Positions 45,142 through 55,112 are shown, counted from the first letter of the stretch. The stretch: DNA of 64,000 bases from Chloroflexi bacterium 44-23 (GCA_001899005.1 MKUW01000028.1:615163-679162), one strand, 5' to 3'. Notes: generated by a model not told the origin, from the sequence alone. Translations and numbers: made by a program.

Positions 45142-46399
45142 TTCCGCTATCACTTTCCGTTTCTGGGATAATTCTTTTGGCCAATATTTTGCGAATCCGC
45201 CGTCCGCTAACTTGAGCGACGGTTAGAATCCAACCTTCTATTTTGATCTGCTCCCCTCCTACCGGTACACGTCCGATCTGGCCATAAATATAACCACCGA
45301 GGGTATCAGCTGCATCGCTATTCAAATCCACTCCCAGGTTGTCAAAAACATCGTTGAGAGCCAAACGGCCGGAAAATACAAATTCATCATCAGAAAGGCG
45401 CTGAACCTGATGTTCTTCGCCCTGGTCATATTCATCGCGGATTTCACCAACGATTTCTTCGACGATATCCTCCAGAGTTACCAGGCCAGCTGTGCCGCCA
45501 TATTCATCAACGACAATTGCCAGATGAATACCCTGGGCTTGCATTTCCCGCAGCAATTCGTCCACGTTTTTAGATTCAGGGATGAAATATGCTTTACGCA
45601 AAAATGGCCGAATATCAGTAATTTCCGAGGGGGGCGTATCCACTTGAAGAAGATCCTTGGCATATAAAAGACCGATGATATTATCAATCGTTTCTTCAAA
45701 AACGGGTACACGCGAATGACCGGAGCGCGTAAACAATCGAATAGCTTCCAGGCCATTCGAAGTTACATCCAGGCCGGTAATATCAATACGTGGCACCATG
45801 ATTTCACGGCTGAGGGTCTCACCAAACTGAAAAATGGAATAGATCATGGCCCGTTCGCCTTGCTCCAGGGTACCTTTTCCCTGCCCGGTTGTTGCCCAGC
45901 TTCTAATTTCCTCTTCTGTCACCGGCCCGAGACGCTGTTGCAAGGATTCGGGGGACCCCAACACTGCCATCATGATCACCGAGACCGGTGTGAAAAGAAA
46001 AATCATGATATCCGCAATCGGTGCCAGACGCAGTGCCCACATTTCAGGAGAATGCAATGCCAACCCTTCGACAGCAAATTCAAGCACCAATAAAATAAAA
46101 GCGGAAAAAATTACCACTAAGAACACAAACCAGGTATACGGGGGTGGAGAAAAACTCAACATGAATAATACAATGGTGATACAGATCAAAAAATGCATCA
46201 AAATCAGGGAAATGCGCAGCGAAATACGCATGCGTTTTTTTTCCAACACGGTTAAAGCTCGTTCAACTCCTGCCGGGTTTTCATTGCGCATATTAATCAA
46301 CTGCAAAGGACGGGAATTCAGGAGGCTGGAGCGGACTGCCGAAAAAACCAAATCGATCAACAACAGACCTGCCAGAATGAGCCAGAAGTAATTATTCAC
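45131..46399 (-). CDS. CNNM/CBS-domain membrane protein (HlyC/CorC family)
   Basis: A 422-residue protein with four hydrophobic segments in the first 150 residues (CNNM/DUF21 region), then two CBS domains (about 205-325, including SREIMVPRIDITGLD and VDEYGGTAGLVTLEDIVEEI) and a C-terminal CorC_HlyC domain (about 335-415). Relatives take part in magnesium or cobalt handling or act as ion exporters. The older name hemolysin is historical. Its start overlaps the end of glmU by 8 bases, and its end overlaps cdd. Confidence 0.88.
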   Translation of the reverse strand: MNNYFWLILAGLLLIDLVFSAVRSSLLNSRPLQLINMRNENPAGVERALTVLEKKRMRISLRISLILMHFLICITIVLFMLSFSPPPYTWFVFLVVIFSAFILLVLEFAVEGLALHSPEMWALRLAPIADIMIFLFTPVSVIMMAVLGSPESLQQRLGPVTEEEIRSWATTGQGKGTLEQGERAMIYSIFQFGETLSREIMVPRIDITGLDVTSNGLEAIRLFTRSGHSRVPVFEETIDNIIGLLYAKDLLQVDTPPSEITDIRPFLRKAYFIPESKNVDELLREMQAQGIHLAIVVDEYGGTAGLVTLEDIVEEIVGEIRDEYDQGEEHQVQRLSDDEFVFSGRLALNDVFDNLGVDLNSDAADTLGGYIYGQIGRVPVGGEQIKIEGWILTVAQVSGRRIRKILAKRIIPETESDSGNET

Positions 46400-47744
46400 C
46401 TATATTTTTCTTTCTTAACGCCTTGGCCGGCACACCAACCACAACTTCTCCCTCACGCACATCATGTGTTACCACCGCGCCGGCACCGGTGCTGGCATTT
46501 TTACCAATCGTCAAGGGAGCAACCAGCATTGTGTCACTACCAATAAAAACATTATCACCGATTATGGTTGCATGTTTATGCTGGCCATCATAATTACAGG
46601 TAATTGTACCGGCACCAATGTTGACGTTCTTCCCGATGGTAGCATTGCCAATATATGAAAAATGGCCCATTTTGGTGCCTTCGCCTAAATAGGAGTCTTT
46701 GACTTCACCAAAATTACCCATGTGCACGTGTTCACCTAAATGAGCCCCCTTACGCAGACGGACAAACGGCCCCATATCAACGCTGTCTTCAACAATCGCT
46801 TTTTCCATCACGGCCGCCAGAATTTTACATTGATTGCCAATCTTACAATCCGTGGCAATGGTATTGGGACCAATTTCACAATTTTTCCCTATTTGAGTTT
46901 CTCCCCTTAGGAAAGTGTTTGGGTAAATAATGGTATCCTGGCCAATCCGGACACTTGCTTCAATGTAGGTAGATGGTGGGTTAATTATTGTCACTCCAGC
47001 TAGCATTAATTGATTCAATATGCGCTGTTGCATGGCTGCTTCCGCCTCTGCCAGGTGAATACGGGTATTGATGCCCATCGATTCCAGCTCATCAGCCACA
47101 CTCACAGCTGCCACCGGCTTTCCTTGCTCCACAGCTGCGGCAATTGTATCGGTCAGGTAATACTCGCCTTTTGGAGAAAGCGGCAAGTTTTCAAGCGTCT
47201 GCCATAGCCAGGCAGCATCAAAACAGTATGCACCGGCGTTTAACTCACGGATTTTCAACTGATCCGGACTGGCCTGGGCTTCTTCTACCACTGCCAACAC
47301 CTGAGCATCACTTCCACGGATCACCCGTCCAAACCCGCGTGGGTCATCCGCAGTAACCACCAACATAGTCAATGGACCTGAGTTTGTCCGCTGAACGCTC
47401 ACCAGTTCCTGCAAAGTTTGAGCTGTCAGCAAAGGCATATCGCCGCTGGTCACCAGGATCAAGCCCTCGTCCATTGCGAGCATCTCACGAGCAGCCAGCA
47501 CGGCATGAGCGGTACCCAATTGCTGCTCTTGAAGCGCGTACAGGACCTGGTCTCCCAGGTAAGCCTGCACTTGTTGTGAACCGTGCCCAACCACAACCAC
47601 CTGCTCTTGTATGCCAAGAGCGCGGCTGGCTTCACATGCGTAATGGATAAGTGGATAACCGCAAATTTTATGAAGCACTTTCGGCAGATCGGAGCGCATA
47701 CGTGTTCCTTTACCGGCTGCCAGTATTACCGATGCAACCTTCAT
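46392..47744 (-). CDS. glmU: Bifunctional GlmU (UDP-GlcNAc pyrophosphorylase / GlcN-1-P acetyltransferase)
   Basis: A 450-residue enzyme making UDP-GlcNAc. The N-terminal half has SVILAAGKGTRMRSDLPKVL, the nucleotidyltransferase signature, and TSGDMPLL with the metal aspartate. The C-terminal half (from about residue 250) is a hexapeptide left-handed beta-helix, with VRLRKGAHLGEHVHMGNF and GHFSYIGNATIGKNVNIGAG typical of the acetyltransferase site. UDP-GlcNAc feeds peptidoglycan and also the wbpB-D-E sugar route in the left part of the window. It begins the glmU-CNNM-cdd-recO gene run. Confidence 0.95.
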   Translation of the reverse strand: MKVASVILAAGKGTRMRSDLPKVLHKICGYPLIHYACEASRALGIQEQVVVVGHGSQQVQAYLGDQVLYALQEQQLGTAHAVLAAREMLAMDEGLILVTSGDMPLLTAQTLQELVSVQRTNSGPLTMLVVTADDPRGFGRVIRGSDAQVLAVVEEAQASPDQLKIRELNAGAYCFDAAWLWQTLENLPLSPKGEYYLTDTIAAAVEQGKPVAAVSVADELESMGINTRIHLAEAEAAMQQRILNQLMLAGVTIINPPSTYIEASVRIGQDTIIYPNTFLRGETQIGKNCEIGPNTIATDCKIGNQCKILAAVMEKAIVEDSVDMGPFVRLRKGAHLGEHVHMGNFGEVKDSYLGEGTKMGHFSYIGNATIGKNVNIGAGTITCNYDGQHKHATIIGDNVFIGSDTMLVAPLTIGKNASTGAGAVVTHDVREGEVVVGVPAKALRKKNIGE

Positions 47745-47959
47745 GACTTTTTCTGACTCCTCAGTGCTGCAGAATGTGCGGGTTGTACATTAATATTCAT
47801 ATTATATAAAATAATTATACCTGTTACTTTTTCCCACTGCAAAACAAGTCGTTAAATGCCAACAAACTTTCAACCAGCAGTTTCGTTCTGCATTTCAAAA
47901 GCTTATTACCGTGATAACTACTATTCGCGATTTTGATATTGATCTCTTTCAAAAATAGG

Positions 47960-48031
47960 CTGGGGCACCTGGAATCGAACCAAGATCAACAGATCCAAAG
48001 TCTGGTGTGCTGCCGATTGCACCATGCCCCA
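47960..48031 (-). tRNA. tRNA-Gln (anticodon TTG)
   Basis: A 72-base cloverleaf on the minus strand. The acceptor arm TGGGGCA pairs fully with TGCCCCA and the discriminator is G. The anticodon loop CTTTGGA gives TTG, reading CAA codons. The T-arm loop is TTCGATT. CCA is not encoded in full. The U1-A72 pair is usual for tRNA-Gln. Confidence 0.93.
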
Positions 48032-48509
48032 GTGCTTATCGCTAAGCCTTGCTATTTTAACACAAATTACATGATTCAACCAGAAAAAGGGTATTGCAGG
48101 AAGCTAGGAAATCACCAGGCGGCTCATAATCAAAAGCTGACAGGGAAGGAAAGAAAATCCTCCTACATTCAGCGTTTATTTACCGAAAGAAACCCACGCA
48201 CGAAGTATCCCAGGCTCATTAAAGGTGTGGCCATATTTCGGCCTGGGATCAAACGGGTCTTTCGGGATGCGCCCTTAGGTACAAAAAGAATCGTAGGTTG
48301 GGCATGCCCATCAAAAAGTGCGGTACGTTTGCAATGTCTTCCCGTAAAGCAAGGATACTGAAAGCACAAGTGCCCAACGTTTCTTGCAAGAACCCAATTT
48401 CCGGAACGGTGAATTGATGCCCCTGGAGTTGTTGGGCTACAAAGCCAACCAAAAGTCCAAAGCCAGGTTTCTGCTTGACTTACTTAGTTTTTACCAGCCA
48501 GCGGCCTGA
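48032..48509. other. Intergenic region with short repeats, no supported gene
   Basis: The region holds short elements also seen elsewhere in the window, such as GGGATGCGCCCTTA near 48269 and a CCAAAGCCAGG sequence near 48460, but no recognisable gene. Open frames here show no domain and no ribosome site. Confidence 0.4.
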
Positions 48510-49619
48510 CTATCCGCCATCTCCCCCCGCTGAGTCTCCCGGCGTCAAACCTAATTTAGAGGCCTGCTCATAGGAAAGGATTTCGGGGTTTTGCAGATCA
48601 TAGTCTTGATTCGAACTGGCCTTATCCCAAAAGGCATCCACTTTTTTCTTTTCAGGAAGCGTATTAAACAGGCTGTTAAAGCGCTCGAGCTCACTTTCAT
48701 TGATCTCTTCCAGATTGGCGGCATCAATTTCGAGGGCTGCCGATTCGAGTGGTTCCTGCGACATAACTTTGGCCGGTGAGGAGGGTAAAACACCCATGCG
48801 TGTCAACAAGGCCTGCAATTCAAGTTGGTATCCCAAAACAGTATCCAGCACCAATGTCAATCGCATTTGTCCTTTTCCTCGTTTCAATACAAGGATGAGT
48901 GTAAAATCGCCAACAGGTACAAGCACTATATCTTTTTGGTCAAAGCGATAAGCATAGAATGATTGTGGACTTAAATGTTCCCGAAAGGAAGCAGCGAATT
49001 TCTCACCAGTCGAAAGCAATGGCAGCAAGAGCGGCGCCCATTGATTTTCATCATATCGCAGCTGTTCATCGCTTGATTGTGCCACCAACCGGCCGCTTTC
49101 GTTAATTAACCACACAGTCTGTGCGGCGATTTCGCTGCGTAATTGCGAAATAGTCTCGGAGACACTTTCTCTGCCACCTTCTTCGCCAGTGATCACCTGT
49201 GGCATACCCTGCACCATATTTTGCAATTTGGAAGACTTGGAAGGAACCATAATACCCAGATACCCGGCAACTGTTTCCAGGAATAAGGCCATCTCGATTG
49301 GCTTTTGCAAAAAACAGTTTGCACCCATTGTACGTGCTTTGTCTTCCAGGCTCATATCAGTCAGTCCGGTGATCAGGATGATGTTGACAGATTTATTGCG
49401 TGCTCGAATTTTTGGAAGCAGTTCCATTCCAGAGATACCCGGCAGACGAATGTCGCTGATAATTAAATCAAATGTAACCTTGTGAATTAACAGCATTGCT
49501 TCTTCGGCGGACGGCACAACTTTGACATCCAGATTCTTATCCAGCGTCAAAATTGCCGAGTGCAAAATGCGCGTCAGCTCGTAGGAATCATCAATGATTA
49601 AGATTTGCTTGGAAGCCAT
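48510..49619 (-). CDS. Response regulator with C-terminal roadblock-like domain
   Basis: A 369-residue protein. Residues 1-120 are a canonical receiver domain: acidic pair D10-D11 (LIIDDS), phospho-acceptor D56 (IISDIRLPG) and lysine K106 (LQKPIEM). Residues about 155-275 contain QTVWLINESGRLVAQSSDEQ, then strands such as VLVPVGDFTLILVLKRG, resembling a roadblock/LC7 or profilin-like fold. No DNA-binding domain or histidine kinase is adjacent. The acidic C-terminus ends in a Gly/Asp tail. It probably acts by protein-protein contact. Confidence 0.75.
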   Translation of the reverse strand: MASKQILIIDDSYELTRILHSAILTLDKNLDVKVVPSAEEAMLLIHKVTFDLIISDIRLPGISGMELLPKIRARNKSVNIILITGLTDMSLEDKARTMGANCFLQKPIEMALFLETVAGYLGIMVPSKSSKLQNMVQGMPQVITGEEGGRESVSETISQLRSEIAAQTVWLINESGRLVAQSSDEQLRYDENQWAPLLLPLLSTGEKFAASFREHLSPQSFYAYRFDQKDIVLVPVGDFTLILVLKRGKGQMRLTLVLDTVLGYQLELQALLTRMGVLPSSPAKVMSQEPLESAALEIDAANLEEINESELERFNSLFNTLPEKKKVDAFWDKASSNQDYDLQNPEILSYEQASKLGLTPGDSAGGDGG

Positions 49620-49693
49620 TGCCTGGGATCTCCTTCCAGGAATGAAATCGAGATTTTTATTATTATATCAGAAGCAGGTGACTTGTTGATATC

Positions 49694-49725
49694 AAGACAG
49701 GCTAGCGCTTTGGCTAACCTGTCTT
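49694..49725. terminator. Hairpin terminator after the first opp operon
   Basis: AAGACAGGCTAGC and GCTAACCTGTCTT pair with one mismatch around a GCTTTG loop, giving a 13-bp stem. It lies 80 bases beyond the last gene of the opp operon. The only short T-run is on the plus strand, so this is at best a weak intrinsic terminator in the minus direction. Confidence 0.5.
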
Positions 49726-49804
49726 TGTTGGTCACTTATTGAAAATTTTGCGTTTTTATGGTTTAACCAGCAGCGTTGGCGCAATAAAAGGGTAATCTTA
49801 TATT

Positions 49805-50068
49805 CTAACGAAACCAGATTTGGGTACAAAATAAAATGAAAACTACCCAAGCCACCGAGAATATTGCCACGATTGAAAGCCCAGCCAGGATGGCTGACCA
49901 TGTAAATTGCCAGGCCTCAGAGCGGGTTAATTGATTACCGGCATGTATTTTATGCGTTTCAGGATCTCTGCGGCGGCTATTTTTATCATACCAACGCATC
50001 CCTTCCACGTCCATGTTGCAGATCACTCTGCCATCATCATCAAATTCTTTTTTCAATTTTTTTACCAT
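49805..50068 (-). CDS. Small opp-associated membrane protein
   Basis: An 87-residue protein with a charged N-terminus containing DDDGRVICNMDVEGMRWY (about residues 11-28) and a single hydrophobic helix near the C-terminus (about 55-84). AGGAGG lies 7 bases before its ATG, which is 15 bases past the oppF stop, so it is the last gene of the operon. I do not know a named function. It may assist the transporter, since it is coupled to it, but that is inference. Confidence 0.7.
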   Translation of the reverse strand: MVKKLKKEFDDDGRVICNMDVEGMRWYDKNSRRRDPETHKIHAGNQLTRSEAWQFTWSAILAGLSIVAIFSVAWVVFILFCTQIWFR

Positions 50069-50083
50069 TAGTTTACCTCCTGC

Positions 50084-51106
50084 TTAATCGTAAAGGTGGC
50101 ACGCAACAGTATGTCCAGGTTCCATTTCTTTGGTAATAGGAACAACTCTCGAACAAATATCCATCACTTTGGGGCAGCGAGTGTGGAATTTACATCCGGA
50201 TGGGGGGTTGGCAGGTGACGGAATACTACCTTCCAGGATAATGCGGTCCATCTTCGCAGACGGATCCGGAATGGGGGCTGCACTCAATAATGCCTGAGTG
50301 TATGGATGCAATGGATTGCGGAAAATTGATTTCTTGCTCCCGTATTCCACCAAGTCACCCAGATACATGACGCCTACTTCATCCGAAATATGCTCCACCA
50401 CCGAAAGATCGTGTGAAATGAAAAGATAGGTTAAGCCCAACTCATTCTGTAAATCCTTCAACAGATTGATAATTTGAGCTTGAATTGAAACATCCAAGGC
50501 AGAAACCGGCTCGTCACACACGACAAAATCAGGGTTAAGCGCCAGCGCTCTGGCAATACAAATTCTTTGACGCTGTCCACCGGAAAATTCGTGTGGATAG
50601 CGGTCTTTGTGATAAGGTTCCAATCCACAAGATTTCATGATATGGTCAAGATATTCATCATATTCACTGTTCGGAACGATTCCGTGTTCCTTGACTGCTT
50701 CTCCGATAATCTCACTGACTGGAAGACGTGGCGAAAGACTCGAAAATGGATCCTGAAACACGATTTGCATCTGAGGCCGAATCGATCTTAGTTCTTTGCG
50801 ATCCATTGCAAAGATATCTTTCCCATTAAACAGTACTTCACCGCTTGTTTTTTCGTTCAGACGCAATATGGTTTTTCCAACCGTCGTCTTTCCACAACCC
50901 GATTCACCAACCAGGCCCATGGTTCTCCCATTTTTAATTTTAAAGCTGACTCCGTCAACCGCCTTGACATACCCTACCACACGCTGCATCAAACCGGCTT
51001 TGATGGGAAAATACATCTTAAGATCATTTACCTCGAGAACAGTATTATTAAGCGTTGTTTGAGTGTTGTTCAGCAGCACTTGTGCGTCATTTAGTCTTTC
51101 TTGCAT
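50084..51106 (-). CDS. oppF: Oligopeptide ABC transporter ATP-binding protein
   Basis: A 340-residue ABC ATPase. Walker A is GLVGESGCGKTTVGK, the signature is FSGGQRQRICIARAL, and Walker B is FVVCDEPVSALD followed by the H of LTYLFISHDLSVV. The C-terminal oligo_HPY region (HPYTQALLSAAP, then CKFHTRCP) marks it as the OppF/DppF type. With OppD it powers peptide import through the OppBC channel. It starts 13 bases after oppD. Confidence 0.93.
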   Translation of the reverse strand: MQERLNDAQVLLNNTQTTLNNTVLEVNDLKMYFPIKAGLMQRVVGYVKAVDGVSFKIKNGRTMGLVGESGCGKTTVGKTILRLNEKTSGEVLFNGKDIFAMDRKELRSIRPQMQIVFQDPFSSLSPRLPVSEIIGEAVKEHGIVPNSEYDEYLDHIMKSCGLEPYHKDRYPHEFSGGQRQRICIARALALNPDFVVCDEPVSALDVSIQAQIINLLKDLQNELGLTYLFISHDLSVVEHISDEVGVMYLGDLVEYGSKKSIFRNPLHPYTQALLSAAPIPDPSAKMDRIILEGSIPSPANPPSGCKFHTRCPKVMDICSRVVPITKEMEPGHTVACHLYD

Positions 51107-51119
51107 TCTCTACCTCTGA

Positions 51120-52304
51120 CTAGTGTTCAATGTAATGGTAACATGTCACCATATGCGTATCTGTAACGTACTCCTCGCGAGGATAGGGACCATCACAAAT
51201 TGGCATCCGCCGTGCACAGCGGTCTTTGAAATAACAATAATTGGGCATATTAATTGGGTTTGGTACACTGCCCGGAATACTATACAGGCGTTCAACTTCC
51301 CGATTAATAACCGGTTTTGAAGCCATCAAACCTACCGTGTAAGGGTGCAGTGGATTATGGAACACTTCCAGAGCTGTACCTTTTTCCACAATTCGGCCTG
51401 CATACATGACCACAACGTAATCCGCCATTTCAGCGATAACGCCCAAATCATGCGTGATAAGCATAATACTTGAATTGATCTTATCCTTAAGGTTTCGCAG
51501 TAAGTCCAGGATCTGTGCCTGGATGGTCACGTCTAATGCGGTGGTCGGTTCATCTGCTATGATGAGTTTGGGTGTACAGGCAAGTGCCATTGCAATCATG
51601 ATGCGCTGTCGCATACCACCTGAAAGCTCATGTGGGTACATCATGTAAACACCCGTATGGTTGGCAATCCCAACCAGTTCAATCATCTCAAGTGTAAGAG
51701 TTTTGACAGCCTCATCAGACATTCCTGTGTTGTGCAGTTTGACCACTTCATCAATTTGATCACCTACGCGGAATACCGGATTAAGGCTCGTCATTGGTTC
51801 CTGAAATATCATCGAAATCTCGCTACCGCGAATAGTCTCCATTACAGATATCGGTGTTTTGGCGATGTTGTAGACCTTTTCGCCTGCGTTAAAGCGAATG
51901 GAACCTTCCACAATCTGCCCCTGCGGGCGTTGAACCAATTGCATCAAAGATAGCGCAGTGACCGACTTGCCACAACCCGATTCGCCCACCACGCCGACTG
52001 TTTTCCCTTTCGGTATTGAGAATGAAACCCCGTCAACTGCTTTGACAGTCCCTATATCCGTGAAAAAATAAGTATGCAGATCATCAAACTCGACCACATT
52101 GGCAGGGTCCTTCATCTTGGTCAGATATTCACCGGCGGGAACATTTCGTCTGTTACGCTGGCGCTCAATCCGATCGGTAGTTCGACGATTTTCCCGTGAA
52201 ATTCTTGCTAACTCACGCGCCGAAATATGATTGCTATCATTTTTCTTTGCTATTGATTTGAATTTATCAACGAGGGATCTTTTTTTAACATCCATCGTCA
52301 TCAC
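51120..52304 (-). CDS. oppD: Oligopeptide ABC transporter ATP-binding protein
   Basis: A 394-residue ABC ATPase with Walker A (GVVGESGCGKSVTAL), signature (LSGGMRQRIMIAMAL), Walker B (LIIADEPTTALD) and the H-loop (MLITHDLGVIAEM). The C-terminus has HPYTVGLMASKP and a Cys-containing tail (CYFKDRC). The first 65 residues are a charged extension absent from standard OppD. It begins right after the oppC stop. Confidence 0.93.
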   Translation of the reverse strand: MMTMDVKKRSLVDKFKSIAKKNDSNHISARELARISRENRRTTDRIERQRNRRNVPAGEYLTKMKDPANVVEFDDLHTYFFTDIGTVKAVDGVSFSIPKGKTVGVVGESGCGKSVTALSLMQLVQRPQGQIVEGSIRFNAGEKVYNIAKTPISVMETIRGSEISMIFQEPMTSLNPVFRVGDQIDEVVKLHNTGMSDEAVKTLTLEMIELVGIANHTGVYMMYPHELSGGMRQRIMIAMALACTPKLIIADEPTTALDVTIQAQILDLLRNLKDKINSSIMLITHDLGVIAEMADYVVVMYAGRIVEKGTALEVFHNPLHPYTVGLMASKPVINREVERLYSIPGSVPNPINMPNYCYFKDRCARRMPICDGPYPREEYVTDTHMVTCYHYIEH

Positions 52305-54065
52305 CTACCTTTTCATCTTCGGGTCATACGCATCGCGCAGACCATCACCGACGAAGTTGAAACCAAGCACAGTCAGGAGAATTAACAACCCGGCTGGAAT
52401 CCACATAAACCAGAAGTTGGTCATAACGTACGCATCTGAAGACACGTTGATAATACTGCCCCAGGAAGCCAGCGGGTATTTGACACCCAAGCCAAGAAAT
52501 CCTAACGTGGCTTCCGTAATAATAATACCACCTAAACCGGCTGTTGCGGTTACGATCAGCAAAGGCATAACGTTTGGAACCAAATGCTTAAAGATTCTGC
52601 GGCTGGTACGAATTCCCGCCGCTTCGGTTGCAACCATAAAATCCAATTCGCGCAGCGAGAGGATTTGGCCACGCACGATCCTGGCAACTCCTGTCCAGCT
52701 CAATAACCCAAGCACCATCATCAAAAGAAAGATTCTCTGGGTAGGGTTAACCTCCAAGGCATCCATGACAGAGCCGAAAATTAAGATCATCGGCCAGAAT
52801 GGAATGCTGTTGAACAAATCGACAAACCGCATCAGGCTTGTATCTACCCATCCCCCAAAATAACCGGAGATACCGCCAATCACGATACCAATCGCTACTT
52901 CAATGAAGATTACCACGAAGCCAACCAACAATGAAACCTGACCACCGTACATCAGCCTGGTTGAAACGTCCATGCCATTATTATCCAGACCCAGGATGTG
53001 TTCAGAGGAAGGAGCTTCAAATACGCGAATCAGCTCAGTTGGTGTTTCTTTCTTAATATTAAAGGTATTGTTAACCCGCACAATTGAGTAGGCGACCGAT
53101 TCGCCATTATCTTCGATGTAATTAAATTTTGATTGGCGGTCATTAATTGCCTCTCGTACGGATGACTTAAAATCGACCGGTAGGAAAATTGATTGGTCAA
53201 TTGGGTTGACAATGATGGCTGATACCTGAGCAAATTCTGCGCCTTTGCTATCAAAGATGGTCGACTGGCCATCATCATATTGGATTGAATAATTTTGTCC
53301 ATCAAAAACGAACTTATCTTCATTATTGGAAATTGCCAGGCTACTTACAAGTTTAAACTTATAAGATGAAATCTTATCGATATCAGCTGGATTGTATGCA
53401 TCGTAAACAGGTATCATGGCCAGTGCTACATCGTGCTCAGTGGAGATCTGTGTCACTTTACCCTTTGTGACAATTCGATAAGTAACTCCGTTCAATTCAA
53501 ACGCCGTTAGATCCTGTTGAACAGCTGTTTCATAAGCTTTTTGAAGCGCTTTAGGCACATTTTCCCCAGTCATTGGTTTATAAATGCCACGCAGCACTTC
53601 AGCAACGGGATCAAGTTGAAGAATGCGGTAGATACCTTCGCTTTCGGACACAAAATAATAGGTGTCATCACCATAACTAAATGTATTCGTGTTTTTTCCA
53701 AGCGCAAACAGAAATTGTGCGCGATCACCGCTACTAAAGGTTTCACCATCCGCCACTGTATAGCGCAGCTCATCATTGTAAATCGCCCCGGCGAAATCTT
53801 TAGCCATGCTGCCTACGCCTTTGAAAACTTGCGTCTGCCCGTATGAAGAAAATAAAGGACCAAGAAAAGCAAATGCAAACATGAACAACAGGATGCCAAA
53901 GCCAACAACTGCCAGCTTGTTGCGTATAAAACGCTTGAAAACGAGCATGCCGGGCGAAAGTACCTTAACCCGTCGGGCATCATCCAGGTTTAGTTCTTCA
54001 GGTTCATTACCAGTAATATTAAGTTCCGGTTTTATGTTGTGATTAATATTTCCAAATTCAGACAT
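52305..54065 (-). CDS. oppC: Oligopeptide ABC transporter permease with large extracytoplasmic insert
   Basis: A 586-residue permease, about twice the usual OppC length of 290-340. An N-terminal cytosolic tail and first membrane helix (FIRNKLAVVGFGILLFMFAF, about 46-65) are followed by about 270 extra residues (roughly 75-345) rich in beta-like and Tyr/Asn sequence with no membrane segments, placed outside the cell. The standard core then resumes with EHILGLDNNGMDVSTRLMYG, five helices, and the EAA loop (VATEAAGIRTSRRIFKHLVP). The insert may contact the unusually long binding protein of the same operon. Confidence 0.88.
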   Translation of the reverse strand: MSEFGNINHNIKPELNITGNEPEELNLDDARRVKVLSPGMLVFKRFIRNKLAVVGFGILLFMFAFAFLGPLFSSYGQTQVFKGVGSMAKDFAGAIYNDELRYTVADGETFSSGDRAQFLFALGKNTNTFSYGDDTYYFVSESEGIYRILQLDPVAEVLRGIYKPMTGENVPKALQKAYETAVQQDLTAFELNGVTYRIVTKGKVTQISTEHDVALAMIPVYDAYNPADIDKISSYKFKLVSSLAISNNEDKFVFDGQNYSIQYDDGQSTIFDSKGAEFAQVSAIIVNPIDQSIFLPVDFKSSVREAINDRQSKFNYIEDNGESVAYSIVRVNNTFNIKKETPTELIRVFEAPSSEHILGLDNNGMDVSTRLMYGGQVSLLVGFVVIFIEVAIGIVIGGISGYFGGWVDTSLMRFVDLFNSIPFWPMILIFGSVMDALEVNPTQRIFLLMMVLGLLSWTGVARIVRGQILSLRELDFMVATEAAGIRTSRRIFKHLVPNVMPLLIVTATAGLGGIIITEATLGFLGLGVKYPLASWGSIINVSSDAYVMTNFWFMWIPAGLLILLTVLGFNFVGDGLRDAYDPKMKR

Positions 54066-54077
54066 TTACCACCACCA

Positions 54078-55067
54078 TTAATTTGCTCTAACACGGGGGT
54101 CAACCACTGCATACATAATGTCCGCAATGATCAAACTGATTTGTGTCAGAATAATTATGAATGTTGCATAAAACATGGCGAATGGTATGTCGCCGCGCGT
54201 AATAGCTTGAAAGGACACATAGCCAATACCGGGTATTTGGAAAAGTGTCTCGGTAATCAGCGCTCCACTAAACATGGCCGGGATCAGATAGCTCATGTAA
54301 GAAACAAGCGGGATCAAGGTATTCCGAAAGGCATGCTTGTTAATGACAGCTCTTTCAGAAAGCCCTTTTGCTCGTGCGGTGCGAATATAATCAGAATTAA
54401 GCACTTCCAGCATGTTTGTGCGGGTATACCGCATCAGGCCGCCAACTGAAGCCATCATCAGCGTAAAGATTGGCAAGACCATGTGATACCCAATATCCAC
54501 GATCTGTTCAAAGCGTGTCATGGAATTGTAAAACCTACCGGTCAGGCCATACAGATCAAACCAGCCAAGTTTAATCGAAAATTGATATTTTAAAAGGGTT
54601 GCGAGGAAAAAGGTTGGCAGCGAAATACCCATTAATGCAAAAACCGTTATAGCATAATCAGTTTTGCTGTATTGCTTTCTGGCTGCCAGTATCCCCAATG
54701 GGATTGATATAAATATTTCCACGATAAACGTGATGATTTGAATGATGACGGAATACCAGATAACCTGATTAAATTTTTGGGTTACCGGGATTCCGAAATG
54801 CCAGGATTCGCCAAAATCTCCCCGGACGGCATTCCCAAGCCAACCGATAAAACCGGGCACGACCCCAACATCAAGTTTATAAACCTGATTTAGTTGGTCC
54901 AGCCACTCCTGGTAAGTTTTTGTACTTAAAGGATTCGTAGCCCTCTGTCTTGCAATTGTTTCGACATAGGAGGTTGGCAGCGCGCGGATGACTGCATAAA
55001 TAACCATCGCACCAAAGACGGAAATGATCAAACCAAGGAAGAGTCTCCTTATAATAAAATTACGCAT
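54078..55067 (-). CDS. oppB: Oligopeptide ABC transporter permease
   Basis: A 329-residue permease of normal length with six membrane helices. The N-terminal FIIRRLFLGLIISVFGAMVI is typical of OppB/DppB, and the EAA loop (YIRTARAKGLSERAVINKHA) contacts the ATPases. The helix near IPAMFSGALITETLFQIPGI and the end VDPRVRAN follow the family pattern. It starts 223 bases after the binding-protein gene, a gap filled by two strong hairpins, and precedes oppC by 12 bases. Confidence 0.93.
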   Translation of the reverse strand: MRNFIIRRLFLGLIISVFGAMVIYAVIRALPTSYVETIARQRATNPLSTKTYQEWLDQLNQVYKLDVGVVPGFIGWLGNAVRGDFGESWHFGIPVTQKFNQVIWYSVIIQIITFIVEIFISIPLGILAARKQYSKTDYAITVFALMGISLPTFFLATLLKYQFSIKLGWFDLYGLTGRFYNSMTRFEQIVDIGYHMVLPIFTLMMASVGGLMRYTRTNMLEVLNSDYIRTARAKGLSERAVINKHAFRNTLIPLVSYMSYLIPAMFSGALITETLFQIPGIGYVSFQAITRGDIPFAMFYATFIIILTQISLIIADIMYAVVDPRVRAN

Positions 55068-55112
55068 CTTTATCCTTTATTTTGTAACCTTCCAATAAAA
55101 AAGGGGTTGAGG

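Noticed and set aside
48169..48452. Short minus-strand frames between tRNA-Gln and the response regulator
   Set aside because: They cover intergenic repeat-like sequence, overlap each other in different frames and show no domain.
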